Assembly: GCA_038373865.1 (NCBI GenBank)
Contig: JAXGGA010006456.1
Span: 1-64,000 of the forward strand
Source: Uloborus plumipes
Lineage: Eukaryota; Arthropoda; Arachnida; Araneae; Uloboridae
Length of the DNA: 64,000 bases
Direction: 5' to 3'
Numbering within the stretch: the stretch's first letter is position 1; each line of letters begins with the position of its first letter. Shown in pieces: positions 21,126-32,560 of the stretch. The notes beneath the pieces are model-generated. The model made no database searches. It worked only from the letters and a program-made list of their open reading frames with translations, and had not been told where the DNA came from. The translations under genes and the position numbers were made by a program.

Positions 21126-22568
21126 ATAATTTATGTTGTAAGTTATTGACCTTTAGACTATACACTATTATAAAAATGTATCTACTATACACTATTGTAC
21201 AGTATACTAAAACATTTTTTTTAATAAACTGATTGTGGGCATCGAACCTTTGGAATCAGAAACTGCTCATTTTTTTACACCATATTATATATGGGTGATT
21301 CTACAAATACGGGAATATTTCTAATAAGTACATTTCAAAAAATTAATTTAAAATAAAAAATATGAAAAAAAATCAGGAAAGTAGCTTGCAAGTTACATAA
21401 TTAAAATAGAATATCAGCAGAGCTTAAATGTTTAAATGTTAAATATCATGTGAATGGTAAAATGGACATGTGAATGACACAATGGGTATGTTAATAATGC
21501 AATAGGTATATTAATTAAATTTTTTAACCTGTGAGCTGTTAGAGAAGATTTTTAAACATTGTACTGTCATAGTTATTATATTACACAAAGTTAGAACTAA
21601 TGCTTCGCCATTCACAGGCTTTTGAGTCATCCACAGGTCTCATATTGGGACATGTGAATGACATAAGGAAACGGGCATGTGAATGACAAAACACAGGTAA
21701 TGTATTCTCAAAAAGTCATATCTGAATATTTTCCGGCTTAACTTCGAATAAGAATCTACAAATGTAAGCTTTAGGACTATTCATTATCAAAATTTATTTA
21801 CATGTGCATTTTACTTGCATTCTGTACACCATATTAATGACAAAGATGAAAAACACTTGCCTGAAAAGTTGAGTTTAACCCATTACCCGCTGGTGTTGCG
21901 TTGACGCAACGGTCATTATAAAAAATCATAAAAAATTCGCTATTTAACTAATTTTTATACCGATTTCAGTTTAAGGTTTAAGGACAACCATAGAAACATG
22001 TTAAGTAAAACAATTGCCTCAAACATTTTATTCTATATGTAATAAAAATTGTGGTTCTAACATGCTTTTTTTTGCTCAAATTTGTAATCTATTTTTCTAT
22101 CAAAACACTTAGAAAAGAAAAAAAGTTTGGGTTTGTATGTGAAATACTCTTAGTCAAGGTCACTTTCATAAAAAAAATTTCACTCAGAATTGATTCTGTT
22201 TCGGAGGGAAGGAACGCAAAAGCAGGTGTTGCGTGAATGCATCGTCAGCGAAAAAGGGGTAGTCAGATCTTTGGTCAGACTGCCTGTCTCAACTGCTTTT
22301 TCGAAAGGCATACGCGCATTTCTATTCTGCGCGTTTTGACTTTTTTTTCGTCTCCGCCTTTTGAAATGCCCAGAACAAGATATCTTAGTTTAAGAAGCAT
22401 TCGAACATGTTTTTGAACAAAAAAATTAAAAAAAAAAAACTCTGATGTGATGATGATGATTCGAGGTTCTACTTACGGTAAAATTGAGCCCGTAAAGAAC
22501 GTTTCTTGCTACTCCAGAATTCAGAAGAAAAAGGTTCCTGTTCCTCAGCTTTGCATCATTGAGCAATA

Positions 22569-22738
22569 CAGGCCCGTCATTTAGAGGGGGGCAGGGGGGT
22601 CAATTGCCCCCCTGGCTTTGAGAAATCAATGTATTTACATATAAGTGGGCGTGGTTTTTGATGTTTTTCGGTGAAATTGCATTGTGTTTGGACCCTTTGC
22701 CCCCCCCCCCCCTGGAAAAACTTGAAATGACGCCCCTA
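22569..22738. mobile_element. hAT MITE, 170 bp, perfect 8-bp target duplication
   Basis: Flanked by GAGCAATA at 22561-22568 and 22739-22746. Ends CAGGCCCGTCATTT and, reverse-complemented, TAGGGGCGTCATTT. A second copy of the same family lies at 50713-50886. Confidence 0.85.
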
Positions 22739-23109
22739 GAGCAATATAACATGGAAATGGGTAATGTTGATTAGTGAAATAATTTAGTTTCAAATTATAG
22801 AATTAGAGTCCGAGAGAAAAATGTTGGCCAATATTTTCAAATTATATCTATGCTGCACAAACAAATGCTCGGAAACTTTCAAGACTGTCTGAAGAAGGAA
22901 ATAGAAAGTCACTGTTGGGGTTTTAGACGAGAGGTTGCACTTAATTTTTGCAGCCCCCCCCCCCCTTGATAATAATACACAGAAGAAAAGTTCAGCTACA
23001 GGACCGTCAAGCAAATTCAGCTTTCCAATGCCAGTATCTGGGGGGCATTTTACAGCAAGATTTACAAATAACAAAAAGGTACGGTGCAAATATTTCCATT
23101 GTGTTGTTT

Positions 23110-23443
23110 CTGAAACTACTCGGGTACCCGAGCCCGAGTAGACAGATCTTCCTGATTTAACTCGGAACAAGTACGGCTTCCGTTCTAATAAGCACCATTA
23201 AGGTGGAAGCCCGATTTAGCTCAGAGAGCTCTGTTCTTTTGAACCAGGCCAAGGGCCGAGTAAACAACTGGTTTTGTACCCCTAGAGGCATCGTTTAACT
23301 TGAAGGATTTTGTGACCACGACCCATTTTACTTCGCCCAGCCACCATTAGTAACGACGGTGGAGTACTCCTCGGCTAGGATCAAACCCGGGACACCCCGG
23401 TTACGAGTCCGACGTCTTATTGATCGGGCTGACCACGGCCCCA
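23110..23443 (-). mobile_element. tRNA-derived SINE, copy 2
   Basis: On the minus strand the head GGGGCCGTGGTCAGCCCGAT (A box region) is followed by the B box GGGTTTGATCC, about 40 bases further on. A body with GCTAAATCGGGCTTCCACC and a tail containing CTCGGGTACCCGAG follow. The body and tail match copy 1 (6315-6590). The head folds like a tRNA, but it has no function as one here. Confidence 0.8.
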
Positions 23444-24294
23444 TTGCCACTGTCAAACTGTTTATCGTTGCAATGCTTGTGATATTGCTCTCCACCCCGA
23501 TTGCTACGAAGTTGATCATGTATGACCTTGGATAATCAGGTTTTTGTTAAATTAAAATTTTTTTGATTGATTTTTAAAAAACATTTTTTACTTTCTGCTA
23601 AAGTTCTCAGCACATTTCAAAACCATATCAAAGCTCATACAAATTTTAGATGCCTAAAACGCATTGAAACTGCGGAATTGTATCAAATAGAACTACTTAG
23701 CATCCGTACCCCTTTTCCGCTGACGTTGCGTCAACGCAACATCCTATATTTCTAAATGTAAGTGGAATTTTGTTCTTTTTGCAGCATAATACTATTGTAT
23801 GGGTTCAAAATAGTAACTTTTGTGATTTGTATCAAAAACAAATAATGATTTCGAGTTTCGGCGGTTAATGGGTTAACTTGCTATTAATCAAAATGTAATT
23901 GCAGAACAGGCACATTAATCTTCAGCCAGAAATAACAAAGTTCCTTGCTTTATTTTAAGATGTGCTGCCAGATTTTGAAATAAAACATTTCAGATAAAAA
24001 TATTTATATTTTTCAGACATGTGGATTACTGATAATCGCTGGGACAAAGTTTAGATACATTTTTATAGGTATTATTTTCACTTTATTTTCCTTTTTGTGA
24101 TTTACATCTTGCACACATACACATTCAAAAATAAAAAAAATCTTGAGAAAAAAAACACTTATTTTTTTTTAAATCAAGCTTCCATAGATTGTGCAAATTG
24201 CACCTACGGTACAGGGCATGCGTATAACATTTCAATGTAATATTTTTTAATGAATAATAATTAATTATTGACATTGTTGATAATCAAAATTATA

Positions 24295-25716
24295 CATTGA
24301 CGAAAAAAAATCTCAACACCAAGAACAAATTACTGTAGAGTAATGAAATTTGGGTAATGCAATTGTCTAGTTAACATGTTTAATTGATTAAATGTACAAG
24401 ATCACTGGATAGTTTAAGCTCAAGAAAATGCTGTGCGAATACAAAATTATCTTACTTTAATAGCCGATGTAACCTCCAGAATTCTTAATGCAAGCCTGAA
24501 AGCGTGCATGCATTGTGTCATACAGGTACCGAATGTCACTTTGTTGTATGGAGTGCCATACTTGTTGCACTTGTTGTGTCGATACTAGGACAGTCATTGC
24601 TGACTGTGGATGATGCTGGAATTGCCGACTAATAATACCCGATACGTGATTAATTGAAACAGATCTGGTGATCTTGCAGGTCATGGTAACATGTCAACAC
24701 TCAGTAGAGCACATTGTGCTACAGTAGCGGTGTGAGGGCGAGCGTTATCCTGTTGGAAAACTCCCCCTTGAATGCTACTCATGAAGGGCTGTACTATAGG
24801 TTGAATTCCCAGACTGATGACAAATTTGCAGTCAGTGTGTTTGGAATAACCACAAGAGTACTCCTGCTGTCATAGGAAATTGCTCCCGAGACCATGACTC
24901 CAGGTGTAGGTCCCGTGTGTCTAGGCAGCGGACAGATTGGATGCAGGCGGTCCCCTGGCCTCTTTCTGACCAACATATAGTCATCACTGGCACCAAGGCA
25001 GAATCTGTTTTCATCGGAAATTACAACAGATCTACACTCCTACCTCCAGTGAGCTCTGTCTTGACACCACTGCCGTCGCAAACGACAATAGTTTGCAGTC
25101 AATGGAATACAGGCTACAGGCTACATGGCTCGGAGCTGTCCTTGAAGTAAGCAATACCTTACCGTTCTTTGGGTCAAGGCGGTATGAACTGCAGCTCGAA
25201 TGTCAGCCGCGGATTCAGTACGATGCGCCACAACCGCACGCAGGATTCGGCGATCTTCCTTCTCAGTTGTGCCACGTGGCTGCTCGGAACTCGATCTTCT
25301 TGAGGTAGTACCATCCCTTGACCATAGCTTCCAATAATCATGCACGGTAGAAACATTCCCACCAAGTCTTCCTGCAATATCGCGAAATAAAAATCCACCT
25401 TCTCGTAGCCAAATTGTACGACCTCGTTCAAACTCGGTGAGCTGTTGATAATGGCTTCTTCGTCTTCTTATAGGCATTCCTGGCTAACATGAACGCAATG
25501 CGTCAAATTTCACGGAAAAATAATACTCAAGAGCTTTACAACACGCTTTTAAAACAAGCCTTATTTGCATGTTCTGAGTGACGCCAGCTGCGTCACACTT
25601 ATGCGTGGAGCGCGAAATTTCAATCGATGTCATCTTTCAGTTGTATAAACACGCCTACAAAATTTCGTTTATCCAACGCTAGTTTTTCTTGGTGTTGGGA
25701 TTTTTTTTCGCCAGTG
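24295..25716 (-). mobile_element. Tc1-type element with both termini
   Basis: TA target duplication at 24293-24294 and 25717-25718. The right end, reverse-complemented, is CACTGGCGAAAAAAAATCCC and the left is CATTGACGAAAAAAAATCTC; both continue AACACCAAG. It is 1422 bp, a normal length for Tc1. The transposase on the minus strand is broken. Confidence 0.9.
24430..25477 (-). pseudogene. Tc1-family transposase, frameshifted
   Basis: The N-terminal 118 codons (25477-25121) begin MPIRRRRSHYQQLTEFERGR and contain the paired helix-turn-helix region (DIAGRLGGNVSTVHDYWKLW). After a frameshift, VVISDENRFCLG holds the first catalytic Asp near 25010. FQQDNARPHT holds the second Asp near 24745. A TGG to TGA stop precedes PARSPDL, and the third catalytic region is in another frame and reads INHV where Glu is expected. 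The C-terminus (DTMHARFQACIKNSGGYIGY) is intact in yet another frame. Multiple breaks make it inactive. A fragment of the same family lies at 56016-56184. Confidence 0.9.
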
Positions 25717-25718
25717 TA

Positions 25719-25978
25719 GAGCAAAAGATGCATAAAAATATTCCTAAAAGAGTTTTTTTTTTAAGTTAAAAAAAGGAAAGAGTAATCAGTATGGAACACA
25801 AATTTGCCCATTTTTCTAGAATCACACATATAACTGAAATTTTTTATGTAGAGCAAAAGATGCATAAAAATATTCCCAAAAGAGTTTTTTTAAGTTAAAA
25901 ACGAAAAGAGTAATCAGTATGGAACACAAATTTGCCCATTTTTCTAGAATCACACATATAACTGAAATTTTTTATGAA
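25719..25978. repeat. tandem duplication, two units of about 130 bp
   Basis: GAGCAAAAGATGCATAAAAA to AACTGAAATTTTTTATG occurs twice in a row (from 25719 and 25853) with only a few differences in homopolymer length. Each unit carries the right terminus of the element starting at 21286. Confidence 0.9.
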
Positions 25979-26171
25979 ATAACTATAATTAAATTACATG
26001 AAGTTAACAATGGGGGAGTTTTCTTCAGTCAAAAGTACTACTTTTTGTTACTGAAATTGATAGAATGATATAAAAAATAACATGGGCCCGGAAAATACTT
26101 TAATTTTCCCAACAGTTTAATTTTTATTATTTTTTTAAATACCCTACCTTGAAAACGGGGCGTGGTTTTTG

Positions 26172-26324
26172 TGACGTCAGTGGTGCACCTAACAGCTCTC
26201 TTTCCAATAATACCACCATTTTGCTTGACTTGAGCTGTCCAATCGCAGGAATCGGTGACGTCATGACCTTCGTCATCTCATTACAACCAATTAGATTTCG
26301 CGCTTACGTGCACCACTGACGTCA
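26172..26324. mobile_element. MITE-like foldback with CRE-containing ends
   Basis: TGACGTCAGTGGTGCAC (26172-26188) and its perfect reverse complement (26308-26324) enclose 119 bp. Each arm contains the palindromic CRE octamer TGACGTCA; a third one is at about 26262. Directly outside, TGCGCAGAT and ATCTGCGCA (26325-26361) form another small hairpin. No target duplication identified. Confidence 0.6.
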
Positions 26325-26407
26325 TGCGCAGATTTTTTTTTTTCGGAATAGCATCTGCGCACCGGTTAAAATAATTCATAAAAAATATATAACTGTGTCA
26401 AAAAATA

Positions 26408-28011
26408 ACAAGAAGTTCTGTCAAGAACTAAACGAGCCTACTTTCCCGTACATCGACATCGGCTTTCTAGCATCTAATCAATATTCTCTTGTATATCTGA
26501 AACTGAAAATTATGTCAAACATACATTTATAGCACTTAAAGCTGATTTCTAAAAGCAAAATATACCCCTCTCATCAGATGAAATGGATACGTAAAAAGTA
26601 AATAAACGAGTAAATAAAGTTTTGTCTCACCTTTTAAAGAATGTAACTGTTACAGTTCTTCCGTATAAAAATTTCACAATCTTTTTCAAAAGAAAAAAAA
26701 TAATAAATAAAATAAAAGTACAAAGAACATCAAAACACATTTTATCAAAGAAAGAAAAAAAACCTCGTTCGTTAATAAAATGTCTCGAATTTTATTTTTA
26801 ATCCGTTGCCAGTTATTAAATATAAATAAAGAATAAAATGCTCTAGTGAATGAACAATTTTTGTAATCAAAAAAATATCGTTTGCCAAAAAATAAATAAA
26901 TAAATAAATAAAAATAATAATAATTAATTAAACAAAAAAAAAAAGAATAAATAAACAAAAAATCGTCTGCCCAGTAGTCATTTTTTCTGAGCCTGCATTT
27001 CCGCCATGTTTGCGGAGTCGGAGTCGGAATCAGAGTCCTCACAGAAGATTTTTCAGAAAAGTACTTAACATACATTTTTTATCAAAACCGTTTTCTTACA
27101 AAGTTAGTTTGAAGGAAATCCGCCTTTAAGTTCAGAATCAACATTCAATTTAAATTTCCCAGTAGGCGCTCATGTTAAAATTTTTTCTGAACGGTTCATC
27201 ATTGAACGAAAAATAGTTCAAATTGAAAAGTGAAATATGGGAATGAGTCTCTCCGAGATCTTTCGAACAAAAAAAGTTTATTCAATTCAGACGGTTCACT
27301 TAAAAGTTATTAGGTGGAGAAAGGTTGCTTGAACGGTTCAATGTTGAACGAAAAAATGTTCACATTGAAAATTTAAATACGGTAATGAAGTATCCTTGCC
27401 GAGATCTTTTGAACAAAAAAAAGTTTGTTTAAATCGGACTGTTCACTCAAAAGTTATTAGGGGTGAGAGCTTGTTTGAACGGTTCAATGTTGAACAAAAA
27501 ATCGTTCAAATCGAAAATGTAGATACGGGAATGAAGTATCCTTGAAAAGATCTTTCGAACAAAAAAAAATTTGTTCAAATCGGACTGTTCATTCAAAAGT
27601 TAGTATCGCGGGATCGGTTGTTTGAACGGCTCAAATTTGAACCAAAAATTGTTCAAATCAAAAAATCAAATATGGGAATGAGCTGTACTCGCCGAGATCT
27701 TTCCAACAAAAAAAAGTTTGTCCAAATCGGAATGTTCATTCAAGAGTTATTAGGGGGGGGGACAGACAGACCGACAGACCGACCGACAGACCGACACACA
27801 AATTCCCCATCTCAATACCCTACTTTCAAATTTTTAATTTTTCGATATTCATTTTACCTATTTTTTTTTTAACTTGGCGATATTTTTTGGACTTGGCGAT
27901 ATTTTTTTTAACTTGGCGATATTTTTTGGACTTGGCGATATTTTTTCGATGCATTGAGCAATTTTTAGTACTTTTTTCGTCTTTCTTTTATTTTTAACGG
28001 GAAAGTAGGCT
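26408..28011 (-). mobile_element. Helentron/DINE-1-like element, copy 2
   Basis: Same architecture as copy 1, in reverse orientation: 3' hairpin and GCCTACTTTCCCGT at the left, (GTCY)n seen as GACAGACAGACCGACAG near 27765-27805, degenerate 147-bp units, and AACGGGAAAGTAGGCT at the right. It is shorter (1604 bp) through internal differences. Confidence 0.7.
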
Positions 28012-28600
28012 AAAAAAAAGGTCAATTCCTATGTTTTGAAGCATGCTCTTTCAGAAAAAAATACTTTTGAAATTTCGAAAACTCCCCCATTATATGAGCA
28101 ATTTTAGTTGCTTTGAAATAAAGCTAGTGAAACGAGATTTTTTTACACATTTTTAGTGTTGACATTTAGATATAAAAATGCCAGTTTTTAACATTTACCA
28201 GGCCAAGATTTTTTAGAAGTCACATATTATTTAATAAAGTTGTAGGCATAAAATTTCAGTTTTTCTTAAATTTGTTTATATGTTGACAAAATCTAACACC
28301 TTTTCTTTATATTGCTCAAGATTATTAATAATAGTCAGGATGATAAATTATCCTGAGAAGTAGCAAAAAGTTAGATGAAACTGAATTTTAATTTATTTTT
28401 TATTAAGCTAAATATGAAAACAGTTCCTATTTCATGCACATCCACTTTTGATGAAAGATGATAAGTTTTGATTTCATTTGTTACTTCAAGGGAAAAGCTT
28501 AATTTTCAATTAATTTCTATTTAAAGTAAGCATTTCAAAAAATAAACGTGTTAAATATTTTATTTAAAATATAAATACTGAAAAATAAGGAACAAGTGAT
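28012..28600. other. unassigned, possibly hAT interior
   Basis: AT-rich and without recognisable coding or repeat ends. Confidence 0.4.
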
Positions 28601-28960
28601 GTACAGGACTAACAAATTTAAATTTACTTCAAGATTTTTAAATTAAGAATATTCAGATATCTAGTACAATATAAAGGTATAATGTAACTATAGTAGAAAA
28701 TGTCTAGTTGAATTATGTGATTTAATATTTGATCATATCATTTGGTCTTATTTCATATTCCAAGTAATACTTCATATTGCTCACTTCAAATTTAAAAAAA
28801 AAAAAAAATAGAACTGTCTTTTCTGGTACTACCAGTACAAAGTAACAAGTAAAATCAATTTAAAAATGAGACAATAAGATAAAAATGGGGGACGGGGGTT
28901 TAAAACTAGGAATATTAAAATATATGGAGAATAGCTTCTTACTTTATGCATAACTCAATG
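28601..28960. mobile_element. hAT-like tail A, part left of the piggyBac insertion
   Basis: Parallels 32926-33240: a poly-A stretch, then GAACTGTCTTTTCTGGTACT against GAAATGCCTTCTTTTTTTGT, then ACTA(C/G)TAGTAC-type words, GAATATT, GGAGAATAGC / GGAGTATAGC. It is cut at the TTAA (28961) where piggyBac entered and resumes at 32882. Confidence 0.5.
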
Positions 28961-29811
28961 TTAACCCATTAATGCCTAGCGTCCCTTTTTTAGGGACGGT
29001 CCAAAAAGTGTGTCTGAATTTTCCAAAAATGAACATTTCAACCAAATAATTGTGTTCAACAAATTGTGATTAACAATTGTGTTTCAACAAATTGCAGCAC
29101 ATAACCGCTGTAAAGTGTGATCTGCAGCCATTTGATTAGGATCTTTATCAAAAATTACATCGTTCACAATCTCAAGAGCAAAAAGCTAAGTTTTTAAAGT
29201 TATTAACAAGTAAATCTATCTGTGTTTGATATATGTGCTACTCTGATCGATGTTTTAGTTTACCTTTTTTTGCAATTTTGTAAGTTTTAAATTTTTTTAG
29301 GATTTCATAGCAATTTAAGAACGTCCCTAAAAAGGGACGCTAGGCACCAAAGGCTGCATTGTTTAACCGCTGCTGATTTCTTGCTTAGAATCTATAAGTT
29401 ACTAGCTGACCCGGCCACGCGTTGCTGTGGCTAAGGTATGGGTTAAACTATAATGTTTCAATAGAAACGAAAAACTTTTTTACCGTTATAGAGATCAACT
29501 TTATATGAATATTAATTTGAGGTCAAATATGAAAACAATCGAACAAAATTTTCTAAGTTTGCTAGAAACAAAAAAATCAACAAAAAATATAGCATTTTAG
29601 TACTTAGAAATATTATATTCAAGCTTGTAACAATTGAGTTAATTGAAAATTTGCTAATTGCTATTGTAACATTTTATTTTTTAATGTAACATTTTATTTT
29701 TTAATAATGTAGGTAGGGTAGACAATTAACCAATATTATTTGTTATTTTTTGAATTATAAGCCTTTTTAATTTCAGTTTAACTCAACACTAATCGGTGCA
29801 CAATATTCTTT

Positions 29812-30232
29812 GTTAATCTGTCTCTTGTAAACAAAAATAGATTGGACGGTTTTTCTACACCGGAGCAAGCGACCTATAGTTGCCCATGGGAAAAACATGG
29901 ATTTTCTAAATCTAAACCACAAATTGACATTGTTTGTCCTTGGGACTTGTTAATGGACATGGCGAAAGCTAAACGAATGGGAAACTGTAGCCTTTTAAAA
30001 GGTATTGAAAATTCTGACTGTGTCATTGGGATACGTGGCAACAGAACTACTTCATCTTTAAACTTGCTAGTCAAAATGATTGCCTCAATAATGTTCCCGG
30101 TGATTTTTTTGATAACTAAACGCGTACCATTGCATAATCTCGGTGGATTTAAATTACGTAAAAGAACTATGGGTGAACCAATTTTTAACCGCAGATTATG
30201 TGGTGGCATTCCGGGTATGTTTAAAGAATTTT
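29812..30232 (-). pseudogene. Helitron helicase (Pif1-like), C-terminal fragment
   Basis: About 120 codons in the Helitron helicase C-terminal arrangement: [30 protein letters not shown], then [18 protein letters not shown] (motif V/VI region, normally AFAMTINKAQGQ) and [11 protein letters not shown]. Next comes a stop in place of the usual Tyr, and VACSGVEKPSNLFLF where VACSRVG is expected, so the Arg finger is lost. The N-terminal Rep and most of the helicase are missing. The frame is bounded upstream by a stop in the tandem repeat region. Inactive; it needs a helper for movement. Confidence 0.9.
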
Positions 30233-30233
30233 A

Positions 30234-31352
30234 GCCAAAAATACAGAAAAGCTGGTAGCTAAATGCATAATTTGCAATAAAAATATATTGCGGTCCTAAA
30301 TTGAGATAAAAACTATCCTATCATTTAAGTTGGACCAAACTGAAACTGCGTGTAAAATTTGGTTAAAATCGGTTCAGTAGCTGAGGAGTCCATTGGCCAC
30401 AAACACAGGAACACGTAATTTTTATATATTAAGATAGGAAAGATTATTACTTGCTTACTGCGCTCCAGAAGCTGCCAGAACGTGTGCTTTATGTCGCTCA
30501 GCCATGGAGATGTCAAAAAAGGCGTAGTAAAAAGGCTTAGCCAAGAACACAGAAAAGCTGGTAGCTAAATGCATAATTTGCAATAAAAATATATTGCGGT
30601 CCTAAATTGAGATAAAAACTATCCTATCATTTAAGTTGGACCAAACTGAAACTGCGTGTAAAATTTGGTTAAAATCGGTTCAGTAGCTGAGGAGTCCATT
30701 GGCCACAAACACAGGGACACGTAATTTTTATATATTAAGATAGGAAAGATTATTACTTGCTTACTGCGCTCCAGAAGCTGCCAGAGCGTGTGCTTTATGT
30801 CGCTCAGCCATGGAGATGTCAAAAAAGGCGTAGTAAAAAGGCTTAGCCAAGAACACAGAAAAGTTGGTAGCTAAATACATAATTTGCAATAAAAATATAT
30901 TGCGGTCCTAAATTGAGATAAAAACTATCCTATCATTTAAGGTGGACCAAACTGAAACTGCGTGTAAAATTTGGTTAAAATCGGTTCAGTAGCTGAGGAG
31001 TCCATTGGCCACAAACACAGGGACACGTAATTTTTATATATTAAGATAGGAAAGATTATTACTTGCTTACTGCGCTCGAGAAGCTGCCAGAACGTGTGCT
31101 TTATGTCGCTCAGCCATGGAGATGTCAAAAAAGGCGTAGTAAAAAGGCTTAGCCAAGAACACAGGAAAGATGGTAGCTAAATACATAATTTGCAATAAAA
31201 ATATATTGCGGTCCTAAATTGAGATAAAAACTATCCTATCATTTAAGTTGGACCAAACTGAAACTGCGTGTAAAATTTGGTTAAAATCGGTTCAGTAGCT
31301 GAGGAGTCCATTGGCCACAAACACAGGGACACGTAATTTTTATATATTAAGA
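30234..31352. repeat. 306-bp tandem repeat of the Helitron 5' end, 3.7 units
   Basis: TTAAGATAGG (or the outer TTAAGAT) recurs at exact 306-bp steps (anchor base 30431, 30737, 31043, 31349). Each unit has about 200 bp of Helitron head (TTGGTTAAAATCGGTTCAGT, then GCCACAAACACAGG) and about 105 bp of linker with ACTGCGCTCCAGAAGCTGCC. Units differ at only a handful of positions. Only the outermost head forms the element's end. Confidence 0.95.
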
Positions 31353-31676
31353 TATCAAAAGAAGTTAGTAAATGTTTTAGACTGAAAAACAGATAATAAT
31401 TGTAATTTTTAAAATTTATTTTATTATAAAAATCTAATTAAATTAAATTAATTAACATATAAACTGAATTATTTATGTTCTTAAATATTTTTTCATCTTT
31501 TTTTTTTTTTTCTTGCTTAGAATCTATAAGTTATATCAAAAGAAGTTAGTAAATGTTTTAGACTGAAAAACAGAAATTAATTGTAATTTTTAAAATTTAT
31601 TTTATTATAAAAATCTAATTAAATTAAATTAATTAACATATAAACTTACTTATTTATGTTCTTAAATATTTTTTCA

Positions 31677-31700
<24 letters not shown>
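31353..31700. repeat. tandem duplication of about 170 bp, one copy split by the Helitron
   Basis: TTCTTGCTTAGAATCTATAA, TTTTAGACTGAAAAACAG and TAATTAACATATAAACT occur in both copies. The first begins at 29379, is interrupted by the Helitron and resumes at 31353; the second is intact from 31511. The T run around 31680-31710 closes the second copy. Confidence 0.9.
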
Positions 31701-31713
<13 letters not shown>

Positions 31714-32130
31714 ACAAAAAATATTCAAGGTAAATTTTGAAAGAAAGCTTTTTCAAAAATGTAATTCTTTAAAACACTAATTATTCGTTGTATTTAATTA
31801 CTTTTCCATTATGCATTTAGGTGTTTATTATTGTTAAGTCTGACTGTTAAAGAAGCCCTAAGCTGTTTCAGAAGCTTAGCATTTCACCTTGATGAAGAAT
31901 TCAAGAATTGCATACGTGTCTGTTGTTTGGGAAAGAGGGGGGTTGCAGATTAATTTCAGAATTCCCTGAGCATCCCAATTTTGATCTCTAGTGTGACAAT
32001 TTATTTTCTTTACTTGCGCTCCTACGTGATTATTTGTTTCAGAAAGGTTTTGTGCAAGAATCAGATTAAAAAATGCTCACGAACTAAAGTTACTTTGTTC
32101 AAAAAAGAAAAGAGAGAAAGCTTTGCATAA
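31701..32130. other. unassigned piggyBac interior
   Basis: AT-rich. Presumably the decayed 5' part of the transposase region, but no motif is readable. Confidence 0.35.
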
Positions 32131-32560
32131 AATAATATTACGTTGGTTCGGTGGAATAATAGAAATGTCATAACTATTGCATTGAATCTTCATGGAGTTT
32201 ATCCTATTGTAAAGGCTAAGCGATTGTCCAATAGCGAAAAGAAAGTAATTGAAATTGATGAACCAAAGATATATGGTTGCTCAGTACAGTCGTTGCATAT
32301 GGAAAAAGATCCCATGCATCAAATATCGGAAACTACCGGTTTTTGATCCACTCTAAAAAATGGTGGTAGCCACTCTTCATTTTTGTTTTAGAAGCTGCTG
32401 TACAAAATGCATAGAGCTCAAGAGTACCGGATTGAGTTAGGTATTATGGGGCTAGTTGTTATATTGCTTTAAATAAGACTCAGGTATGATGTGCCCATTG
32501 AAGTAGAAGATCTTATCGAAATGCAGCAAATGCAATACGTAGGTTTGCAGAACAAATGCT
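32131..32560 (+). pseudogene. piggyBac transposase remnant, C-terminal region
   Basis: The 67-codon frame at 32143-32346 reads VRWNNRNVITIALNLHGVYP, then AKRLSNSEKKVIEIDEPK. This is the W-(N/K)-D-x-x-V-x-x-x-(S/T) ... KR ... K ... (V/I)E(V/I)-x-x-P block that precedes the GGVD catalytic region in piggyBac transposases. After a stop, another frame gives EAAVQNA followed by a stop, resembling the conserved V-x-N-A-W/Y segment. The catalytic Asp residues are not readable. Its position inside TTAA-bounded ends supports the call. Confidence 0.6.

Larger units (their letters stand above)
21875..23876. mobile_element. piggyBac-type TTAA element
   Basis: TTAACCCATTACCCGC at the left and, reverse-complemented, TTAACCCATTAACCGCC at the right, each starting with the TTAA target (21875-21878 and 23873-23876). 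A hairpin TGTTGCGTTGACGCAACG lies just inside the left end and TGACGTTGCGTCAACGCAAC about 130 bp inside the right end. The TTAACCCATTA start is shared with the piggyBac element at 28961-32881. The coding part is absent; the interior has taken up a hAT MITE and a SINE. Confidence 0.7.
21286..25960. mobile_element. large TIR element hosting several insertions
   Basis: The left end TATATGGGTGATTCTACAAA faces, at about 25831 and again at about 25957, sequence that reverse-complements to TATATGTGTGATTCTAGAAA; similarity continues for roughly 35 bp. The internal words CATGTGAATGACA recur near 21450-21690. Within it sit a TTAA element (with a hAT MITE and a SINE) and a Tc1 element. The right end is present twice because of a tandem duplication. 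No own transposase recognised. Confidence 0.5.
29402..31352 (-). mobile_element. Helitron with stacked 5' ends and helicase remnant
   Basis: On the minus strand the 5' end is TCTTAATATATAAAAATTAC (from 31352). The 3' end is a hairpin GCCAC...GTGGC, then CGGGTCAG and CTAG (ending at 29402). The plus-strand flanks are A (29401) and T (31353). The uninterrupted target is preserved at 31523-31543 as CTATAAGTTA|TATCAAAAG, proving insertion between A and T without duplication. Most of the body is a 306-bp tandem repeat of the 5' end plus a C-terminal helicase fragment. Confidence 0.95.

Noticed and set aside
29842..30234. 130-codon plus-strand frame
   Set aside because: Antisense shadow of the Helitron helicase fragment on the minus strand, which has clear family motifs.
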